From assembly GCA_965372135.1 (NCBI GenBank), contig CBDVBD010000194.1, positions 1 through 5,023 of the forward strand: a stretch of 5,023 nt of DNA, read 5' to 3'. The translations under genes were made by a program, and so were the position numbers. Source of the DNA: CBDVBD01 sp965372135 (GTDB lineage Bacteria; Electryoneota; RPQS01; CBDVBD01). The notes below the pieces were generated by a model that was not told where the DNA came from, did not search any database, and saw only the letters and a program-made list of their open reading frames with translations. This document shows positions 1-4,302 of the stretch, in pieces; position 1 is the first letter of the stretch; every line of letters begins with the position of its first letter.

Positions 1-1
1 G

Positions 2-883
2 GTGTTTCCGGAAAGGCTGCCCGGGGGGGAACCGGCAAAGGGTGGTGGTTTTAATTTTGCGGTTGTTCTGGTGGTAAAGAAACGACCAACGGTAGTTTAC
101 CTGGGGGGTGAGGTGCCGCTATTTAAGCGACCGGATTGTGATTTCCTGATTGCGCAGGATAACTACCTGCCCCCATTTGCGGTGGATGCTTTCCTGCCGG
201 CGTCGAGTTATGCCGAATCCGGGGGAACCACAATCAATGTTGAGGGTCGGGTGCAGGAGGTGGTGCAGGTTGAATTTCCGCCAGAAGGTGCTGTGACCGG
301 TTTTGCGCACCCGGATTGGCGGATTTTTTCCGATTTGGCGAAACAGTTGGAATCCGATAAATTACATTATCGTAATGCGAAGAATGTGCTGAAGGATATC
401 AGAAAAACGGTGCCGGGATTTCCTACCAGGATTAATCGCAAGCCGCGGACATTGCCTGGGATCGAACATCTAAAGCCGGACAGGTCAATCAAAACGGTTT
501 CCGGAAATGGTGGATTTCTGTTGGTGGCAGCCCCTGCCGGTTATCGTTATCGCGGGACTGATATTTCCTCCAAGGTAGGCGGTTTGGGCGAATTGGCGTT
601 GGAGGAAGGATTCCGGATACATCCGGATGATTTCGACAAGCTAAAGTTGAAGGACGGTGGAAAAGTTAGGATTTCCTGGGAGAACGGTACCGGTAAAGGC
701 AAAGTCACCGGGTTAGCAAAATCCGACCGGGAATGCCGGAAAGGAGTTGTGTATTATACCCGACCGGTCACCTTCGGCGGATTAGGGCATTTGAAGGAGT
801 TCGAACCACTATACCGGTTAAGAGAGAATCCAATCCCAATAAAAATAACCGCTGTGCGTGGGAAGGGAGGCAAGCATGTATAA
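2..883 (+). CDS. Molybdopterin oxidoreductase (NuoG/formate dehydrogenase-like) catalytic subunit, C-terminal part, 5' truncated
   Basis: The frame is open from the left edge, so the first GTG (base 2) is probably an internal valine codon and the N-terminal Fe-S and main catalytic domains lie outside the window. Visible residues 1-115 match the end of the MopB fold: a GGEVP element (35-39) like the 'GENP' loop of the family, then an AQD...LPASSYAESGGTTIN.EGRVQ stretch (51-85), the usual NuoG/FdhA signature. Residues about 171-275 look like the molybdopterin-dinucleotide-binding C-terminal domain, with YRGTDISSKV (183-192), a basic/acidic 'HPDDFDKLKLKDGGKVRIS' type segment and a terminal TRPVTFGGLGHL. 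No signal peptide or Tat motif can be judged. The gene overlaps the NfnA-like gene by 8 bases (ATGTATAA), implying translational coupling and probably a shared complex. The substrate is uncertain: formate is the best guess, but a NuoG-like electron-relay role or another substrate is possible because the active-site residue is not in view. Confidence 0.85.
   Translation: MFPERLPGGEPAKGGGFNFAVVLVVKKRPTVVYLGGEVPLFKRPDCDFLIAQDNYLPPFAVDAFLPASSYAESGGTTINVEGRVQEVVQVEFPPEGAVTGFAHPDWRIFSDLAKQLESDKLHYRNAKNVLKDIRKTVPGFPTRINRKPRTLPGIEHLKPDRSIKTVSGNGGFLLVAAPAGYRYRGTDISSKVGGLGELALEEGFRIHPDDFDKLKLKDGGKVRISWENGTGKGKVTGLAKSDRECRKGVVYYTRPVTFGGLGHLKEFEPLYRLRENPIPIKITAVRGKGGKHV
861..870 (+). promoter_or_regulatory. 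Ribosome binding site that fixes the NfnA-like start
   Basis: GGAAGGGAGG ends 5 bases before the ATG at 876. A GTG at 858 is in the same frame but lies directly upstream of and overlapping this site, with no comparable site of its own. The ATG at 876 is therefore the better start. Confidence 0.7.
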
Positions 884-1709
884 TGTGATCGAACGCAAGA
901 TGATCGTTCCCAACCTGCACGAATTTACAGTGGAAAAGCCTGAAGTGGCGGAATCGGTGCAACCGGGTAATTTCATCATCGTCAGACCGGACGATTTGGG
1001 CGAACGAATCCCGCTGTCGGTGGCGGATTGGGACCGAGAAGCCGGCACGGTAACTACGATTTTTATGCAGGTGGGCGGGTCCACTGCGAAATTGGCGCGG
1101 TTGAAGCCGGGAGATACCATCCCAACCTATGTGGGACCGTTAGGCAAAGAAACCGAAATAGAGAAATTCGGGTCGGTGCTGTGTGTGGGCGGCTGTTACG
1201 GCATCGGGTCAATCTATCCGGTGGTTCGTGCGATGAAGGAAGCCGGGAACAAGGTTTATACGTTGATCGAAGCCCGCAGTTCGTTTTTATTGTACTGGGA
1301 AGATAAATTAGCGGCGGTATCCGACGAGCTATTCGTTATCACCCGGGACGGCACCAAGGGTATAAAGGGGCACCTAACCGCCGTTCCTGATATGATGCAG
1401 CAAGCGGGGATCACCCCGGATATGGTCATCGTCAACGGGTGTACGTTTCAGATGATGCGGATGTCGGAGATTACCAAACCATTGGGTTGGAAAACCATCG
1501 TCAATATGAACCCGATTATGATCGATGGTACCGGGATGTGCGGGGTTTGCCGGTTGACGGTGGGGGGCAAAGTTAAATTCGCCTGCGTGGATGGTCCGGA
1601 TTTCGACGGGCACGAAGTTGATTGGCAGGAATTCCTGGCTCGGCGGAAGAGTTACAATCCGGAAGAAGTTGCTCCATTACGCAGAAGTGACTGTGGGTCG
1701 CACTTCTAA
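876..1709 (+). CDS. nfnA: NfnA-like (sulfide dehydrogenase/ferredoxin-NADP reductase small subunit) FAD/NAD(P)/[2Fe-2S] protein
   Basis: This 277-residue protein has the NfnA/SudB layout. An FAD-binding reductase barrel occupies residues ~1-95, with RIPLS at 44-48 matching the flavin-binding R-x-x-[ST] type motif. A nucleotide-binding domain follows (~100-200) with VGGCYGIGSIYP (104-115). The C-terminal cluster loop is MIDGTGMCGVC (215-225) plus C237 in FACVDGPDFDGH. C222, C225 and C237 are likely [2Fe-2S] ligands and D217 the fourth, as recalled from solved Nfn structures. In Nfn the small subunit receives electrons from the bifurcating FAD of NfnB and exchanges them with NAD(H). The nucleotide loop differs from the usual GGGVGVAPVYP, and NGCTFQMM (187-194) replaces the common GPxPMM, so this is a divergent subfamily whose nicotinamide preference is unproven. 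The start is set by the strong site at 861-870. The last residues (about 264-277) look unrelated to the family and run into repeat DNA. Dihydroorotate dehydrogenase electron-transfer subunits are related, but context favours NfnA. Confidence 0.88.
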   Translation: MYNVIERKMIVPNLHEFTVEKPEVAESVQPGNFIIVRPDDLGERIPLSVADWDREAGTVTTIFMQVGGSTAKLARLKPGDTIPTYVGPLGKETEIEKFGSVLCVGGCYGIGSIYPVVRAMKEAGNKVYTLIEARSSFLLYWEDKLAAVSDELFVITRDGTKGIKGHLTAVPDMMQQAGITPDMVIVNGCTFQMMRMSEITKPLGWKTIVNMNPIMIDGTGMCGVCRLTVGGKVKFACVDGPDFDGHEVDWQEFLARRKSYNPEEVAPLRRSDCGSHF

Positions 1710-1743
1710 AGTAGCAAGTAGCAAGTTACAAGTGGCAAGTTGC
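1709..1743 (+). repeat. Five tandem heptamers, consensus AAGTNNC
   Basis: Five 7-base units follow one another without gaps: AAGTAGC at 1709-1715 and again at 1716-1722, then AAGTTAC (1723-1729), AAGTGGC (1730-1736) and AAGTTGC (1737-1743). The first unit begins on the last base of the NfnA-like stop codon. Further single AAGTAGC units occur at 1763-1769 (inside a hairpin) and at 1820-1826. The period of seven is not a coding period. This resembles the short tandemly repeated repetitive (STRR) heptamers known from cyanobacteria and other genomes. Confidence 0.85.
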
Positions 1744-1753
1744 CCCCCCTACT

Positions 1754-1776
1754 CCCCCCTGCAAGTAGCAGGGGGG
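1754..1776. repeat. C-tract/G-tract hairpin, copy 1
   Basis: CCCCCCTGC (1754-1762) pairs perfectly with GCAGGGGGG (1768-1776) across a 5-base loop AAGTA, giving a 9-bp stem. A second C tract (1743-1749) lies just upstream and could compete for the G tract. There is no T run after it on either strand, so it is not a standard intrinsic terminator. It shares its architecture with the hairpin at 1855-1876. Confidence 0.8.
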
Positions 1777-1854
1777 GTAAAGAGAGACCCGGGGTATCAA
1801 GCTGACATTAATAGTTGGAAAGTAGCAAGTTAAGAGAAGACCCCCCTTTTTATT

Positions 1855-1876
1855 CCCCCCTACAATAGTAGGGGGG
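1855..1876. repeat. C-tract/G-tract hairpin, copy 2
   Basis: CCCCCCTAC (1855-1863) pairs perfectly with GTAGGGGGG (1868-1876) across the 4-base loop AATA. The flanks TTAT (1850-1853) and ATAA (1877-1880) can extend the stem past one unpaired base. As in copy 1, another run of Cs (1841-1846) lies a few bases upstream and an AAGTAGC heptamer precedes it (1820-1826), so the two copies look like diverged members of one repeat unit. Confidence 0.8.
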
Positions 1877-1886
1877 ATAAGCCTGG

Positions 1887-1902
1887 ATCCCCTTAAGGGG
1901 AT
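1887..1902. repeat. 16-base perfect palindrome
   Basis: ATCCCCTTAAGGGGAT reads the same on both strands. Its flanks (CTGG before, GACAAG after) match the outline of the dispersed palindromic repeats of many genomes in which CTGGAT and ATGACA flank a G/C-rich inverted repeat. It is 10 bases downstream of the second hairpin. It could instead be a dimeric regulator's site, but the company it keeps favours a repeat element. Confidence 0.7.
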
Positions 1903-2023
1903 GACAAGATAATATCCGGACTGTCAAGCGAGGTTGTCTGCCAGCCCGATTGTCACCTGAGGATTACCGTCCCATGAGGGCATATGACGGCACTTGAATA
2001 GGAATCATACATACCTGACGGAC

Positions 2024-2028
2024 GGAGG
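2024..2028 (+). promoter_or_regulatory. Ribosome binding site for the nfnB-like gene
   Basis: GGAGG lies 8 bases before the GTG at 2037 and supports that non-ATG start. The next in-frame ATG (2085) would remove 16 residues that belong to the usual lead-in of the family. Confidence 0.65.
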
Positions 2029-2036
2029 TTAACGGA

Positions 2037-3446
2037 GTGGCAGAGGTTAAGAAAAAGAAAATCATCGATTACAACCGGCGGGCTATGCCCAAACAGGATG
2101 AATGGGAACGGATCAAGAATTTCGATGAAGTGGCATTGGGTTATCCGGAAAAGGTAGCGGTCGAAGAAGCGAAACGCTGCCTCGATTGTAAGAAGCCTCT
2201 GTGCAATGATGGATGTCCGGTAGGGATCGATATTCCAGGATTTGTACGGTGTATTATGGAAGGCGACATCGGTGGCAGTGTCCGAAAGATTAAGGAAACT
2301 AATGCGTTACCGGCGATTTGTGGTCGGGTATGTCCTCAAGAAGAACAGTGTGAGATAAAGTGTATTCTTGGGAAGAAGGGTGATCCGTTAGCCATCGGCA
2401 GGTTGGAGCGGTTTGTGGCGGATTGGGAAGCGCTGAAAGGCAAGATCCAAATGCCGGATATGGCGCCCAAAACCGGCAGGAAAGTGGCGATAGTAGGCGC
2501 AGGACCGGCTGGAGTAACCGTTGCCAATGATTTAGTGATTTTAGGGCATGATGTCACGATATTCGAAGCGCTGCACGAATGCGGCGGTGTGTTGATCTAT
2601 GGGATTCCTGAATTCCGGCTGCCGAAAGCGATAGTACGTCGTGAGGTGGAATACGTCAGGAGTTTGGGAGTGAAAATCCATATCGATTATGTGGTGGGTA
2701 AGACGAAGACCGTGGATAAGCTGCTTGAAGAATATGATGCGATATTTGTGGGATCCGGCGCCGGATTGCCTTGGTTTATGGAGATTCCCGGCGAGAATCT
2801 CAACGGAGTGTATTCGGCCAACGAATATCTGACGCGGGTCAACTTGATGAAGGGATTCCGGTTTCCGGAATATGACACGCCAGTCAAGCGTCCATCCCAT
2901 GTGGCAGTAGTCGGCGGCGGTAATGTGGCGATGGATTCGGCGCGGACGGCGGTTAGACTCGGCGCCGATGAAGTTCACTTGGTGTATCGTCGTAGTCGTA
3001 AAGAGCTGCCGGCTCGTGAGGAAGAGGTGGAAAATGCCGATGAGGAAGGGGTTATTTTCGATATTTTGACGTTACCCATTAAGCTGATCGGCGATGAGAA
3101 CGGCTGGATCAAGGAAATGGAATGCCTGAAGATGGAGTTAGGGGAACCGGATGATTCCGGCAGACGCCGACCGGTGGCGATCGAAGGGTCCAATTTCCTG
3201 ATGCCCACCGATGCGTTGGTGGTTGCTATCGGTAACAGCCCGAATCCGTTGGTTCCCATGACCACGCCAGGATTGAATATCGGGAAGTGGGGAAACATCG
3301 AAACCGATGAAGCCACGGCACGAACTGCAAGACATAATATCTGGGCGGGTGGGGATGTAGTGCGTGGAGCGGCGACGGTGATTAGCGCGATGGGGGATGG
3401 GAGAGTGGCTGCCAAGTCTATGCATGAATATCTTATGAGTCTTTAG
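2037..3446 (+). CDS. nfnB: NfnB-like (GltD/glutamate synthase small-chain family) FAD- and [4Fe-4S]-containing NADPH oxidoreductase
   Basis: This 469-residue protein has full family length. The N-terminal helical Fe-S domain (about 20-130) carries C48, C51, C56, C60 and then C95, C99, C105, C109 in CGRVCPQEEQCEIKC. These bind two [4Fe-4S] clusters; E102 sits where Nfn structures, as I recall, have a glutamate ligand. The FAD-binding Rossmann motif is VAIVGAGPAGV (150-160) and the NADPH-binding one is VAVVGGGNVAMD (289-300). VYRRSR (316-321) is the likely 2'-phosphate contact and AGGDVVRGA (437-445) the closing FAD motif. In Nfn this subunit holds the bifurcating FAD and exchanges electrons with NADPH and ferredoxin. 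The GTG start is backed by GGAGG at 2024-2028. The usual partner (nfnA-like) is upstream but separated by 327 bases of repeats. A glutamate synthase small chain or PreT-like enzyme would share these domains, but the neighbouring NfnA-like gene makes Nfn the better call. Confidence 0.92.
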   Translation: MAEVKKKKIIDYNRRAMPKQDEWERIKNFDEVALGYPEKVAVEEAKRCLDCKKPLCNDGCPVGIDIPGFVRCIMEGDIGGSVRKIKETNALPAICGRVCPQEEQCEIKCILGKKGDPLAIGRLERFVADWEALKGKIQMPDMAPKTGRKVAIVGAGPAGVTVANDLVILGHDVTIFEALHECGGVLIYGIPEFRLPKAIVRREVEYVRSLGVKIHIDYVVGKTKTVDKLLEEYDAIFVGSGAGLPWFMEIPGENLNGVYSANEYLTRVNLMKGFRFPEYDTPVKRPSHVAVVGGGNVAMDSARTAVRLGADEVHLVYRRSRKELPAREEEVENADEEGVIFDILTLPIKLIGDENGWIKEMECLKMELGEPDDSGRRRPVAIEGSNFLMPTDALVVAIGNSPNPLVPMTTPGLNIGKWGNIETDEATARTARHNIWAGGDVVRGAATVISAMGDGRVAAKSMHEYLMSL

Positions 3447-3463
3447 CAGCTTTGCTGCTAAAG
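3441..3463 (+). terminator. Perfect 10-bp hairpin containing the nfnB-like stop codon; possible weak terminator
   Basis: CTTTAGCAGC (3441-3450) pairs without mismatch with GCTGCTAAAG (3454-3463) over a TTT loop. The TAG stop (3444-3446) is in the left arm. It is followed by AAATTTTG, with only four Ts, so full termination is doubtful. Partial termination, mRNA 3'-end protection or a dispersed palindromic repeat are alternatives. Confidence 0.5.
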
Positions 3464-3470
3464 AAATTTT

Positions 3471-3498
3471 GAATTTTGAATTTTGAATTTTGAATGTT
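3471..3498. repeat. Tandem heptamer GAATTTT, three exact units plus one degenerate
   Basis: GAATTTT occurs exactly at 3471-3477, 3478-3484 and 3485-3491, followed by GAATGTT (3492-3498) and preceded by an 8-base variant GAAATTTT (3463-3470). On the other strand it reads AAAATTC, a heptamer class seen in intergenic DNA of many bacteria. It fills the gap between the nfnB-like stop and the DRTGG gene. Confidence 0.85.
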
Positions 3499-3519
3499 GG
3501 ATTGAAATTTGGGACAAAG

Positions 3520-3864
3520 ATGACACTAAGCGATATACAAGACCTGTTGAGGTGTGAACTTCTCACGCCGGAGGCTGATTTATCCATTGAAATCAAGGAT
3601 GTGGTGGCTTCGGACGGGATGAGTGAAATTCTGGCATTTGCATGTTCCGAAGAACTGATGGTCACCGGCTTGACCAACATCCAATCGATTCGAACTGCGG
3701 ATATCGCCGGAGTCAGTGCGGTAATCTATTGCCGGGGAAAAGTTCCTGCGGAAAATGTGATCGAATTCGCGCAACGGAAAGAAATCCCGGTGTTTGTGAC
3801 CAAAATGGTGATGTTCGATATTTGCGGTCTATTGTACAACAAGGGTTTAAGAGGCGTTTCTTAG
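3520..3864 (+). CDS. DRTGG-domain protein
   Basis: This is a 114-residue, soluble, single-domain protein of the DRTGG family (Pfam DRTGG, named after conserved residues). The family's small stand-alone members are often encoded next to [FeFe]-hydrogenase and anti-sigma-type ATPase genes; the biochemical role is not established, and ligand or nucleotide sensing is a guess from fused relatives. The N-terminus MTLSDIQDLL is the usual family opening. The SDGMSEILAF stretch (residues 32-41) and the TGLTN..SIRTA motif (about 49-60) are recognisable, followed by VIYCRGK and a C-terminal MFDICGLLYNKGL. The ATG at 3520 is preferred, with a weak GGGA at 3511-3514. A TTG at 3490 in the same frame falls inside the GAATTTT repeat and would add non-family residues. 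The stop overlaps the next gene's start by one base. Confidence 0.85.
   Translation: MTLSDIQDLLRCELLTPEADLSIEIKDVVASDGMSEILAFACSEELMVTGLTNIQSIRTADIAGVSAVIYCRGKVPAENVIEFAQRKEIPVFVTKMVMFDICGLLYNKGLRGVS
3851..3854 (+). promoter_or_regulatory. Ribosome binding site for the GHKL ATPase gene
   Basis: GAGG (within AAGAGGCG) lies inside the end of the DRTGG gene, 9 bases before the GTG at 3864. It decides the ATPase start, because that frame stays open far upstream within the DRTGG gene. Confidence 0.55.
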
Positions 3865-4301
3865 TGTCTTCGGAATTACTCAGGCAGTCGTTCGAGGTAC
3901 AGGGGAAAAACTTTGATGTAGCGGGCGAAGTTTCCGGCGAGATCAAGATGATCCTGAAAGGGCTGGGGATCAACAGCGATTATATTCGCCGGTCGGTGGT
4001 GGTGGCTTTCGAAGCGGAAATGAATGTGACCATGTATGCGGACCGGGGGACAATAACCTTGATACTGACCGAAGATGATATAAAACTGGAAATTACTGAT
4101 GAGGGACCGGGGATTCCCGATATTGATTTGGCGTTGCAGGAAGGGTATTCCACCGCATCGGATGAGATGCGGGAAATGGGGTTCGGCTTTGGTATGGGTC
4201 TTCCTAATATGAAGAAGAATTCCGATGAATTCCAATTAGAGTCTGAAGTGGGGAAGGGGACGACGGTATACGCTACGATACGACATAATGTGGATGGGTA
4301 A
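3864..4301 (+). CDS. Stand-alone GHKL (HATPase_c) ATP-binding protein, anti-sigma-factor/RsbW-like
   Basis: The 145-residue protein is essentially a single Bergerat-fold ATPase domain. The N-box is EAEMN (50-54), the G1 box DEGPGIP (79-85) and the G2 box GFGFGMGLPNM (106-116), with GKGTTV (130-135) closing the fold. There is no histidine-phosphotransfer (H-box) domain, no membrane segment and no sensor domain, so it is not a full histidine kinase. Proteins of this size act as serine kinases/anti-sigma factors (RsbW, SpoIIAB) or as ATP-binding partners of other proteins. GTG 3864 overlaps the preceding TAG by one base, which implies coupled translation with the DRTGG protein and probable co-function. 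No sigma factor or anti-anti-sigma (STAS) gene is visible, so its target is unknown; the hydrogenase-like neighbour is an obvious candidate for upstream signal. Confidence 0.85.
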   Translation: MSSELLRQSFEVQGKNFDVAGEVSGEIKMILKGLGINSDYIRRSVVVAFEAEMNVTMYADRGTITLILTEDDIKLEITDEGPGIPDIDLALQEGYSTASDEMREMGFGFGMGLPNMKKNSDEFQLESEVGKGTTVYATIRHNVDG

Positions 4302-4302
4302 G

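Larger units (their letters stand above)
1710..2036. other. Gene-free, repeat-rich spacer between nfnA-like and nfnB-like genes
   Basis: No reading frame here looks like a protein. The left two thirds (to about 1905) are a mosaic of heptamers, two C-tract/G-tract hairpins and a palindrome, listed separately. The right part (about 1906-2020) is not obviously repetitive. It could fold a modest hairpin at 1967-1990, with CCGTC pairing with GACGG and an inner CCC/GGG pair. I found no convincing -35/-10 pair at normal spacing: TTGTCA at 1950-1955 lacks a matching -10 box. A promoter or leader for the nfnB-like gene may still be present, but the sequence does not show it clearly. Confidence 0.7.

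Noticed and set aside
858..875. GTG at 858 as the start of the NfnA-like gene
   Set aside because: It overlaps or precedes the strong ribosome binding site at 861-870, which is correctly placed for ATG 876; the family starts at the MYNV-type N-terminus.
1591..1833. An 80-residue + strand frame over the spacer
   Set aside because: Its first part is out of frame with the NfnA-like gene and its end is just translated heptamers (KVAS/LQVAS-type repeats); no start context or family features.
1709..1880. CRISPR array
   Set aside because: Repeat units are seven bases and gapless, with no regular spacers or 24-40-base direct repeats.
1906..2036. Riboswitch or clear sigma70 promoter before the nfnB-like gene
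   Set aside because: No known riboswitch core could be recognised and no -35/-10 pair has acceptable spacing; only a modest possible hairpin at 1967-1990.
2541..2978. A 145-residue minus-strand frame inside the nfnB-like gene
   Set aside because: Antisense to strongly conserved FAD/NADPH-binding sequence, with no recognisable domain or start signal.
3138..3680. A 180-residue minus-strand frame across the nfnB-like end
   Set aside because: It runs antisense through the conserved end of the nfnB-like gene and through the GAATTTT repeat (giving K/F/I/N/S repeats); a shadow frame.
3642..3863. Upstream extension of the ATPase frame
   Set aside because: The frame is open there but lies wholly within the DRTGG gene and reads as Cys/Arg-rich non-family sequence; GTG 3864 with GAGG at 3851-3854 fits better.
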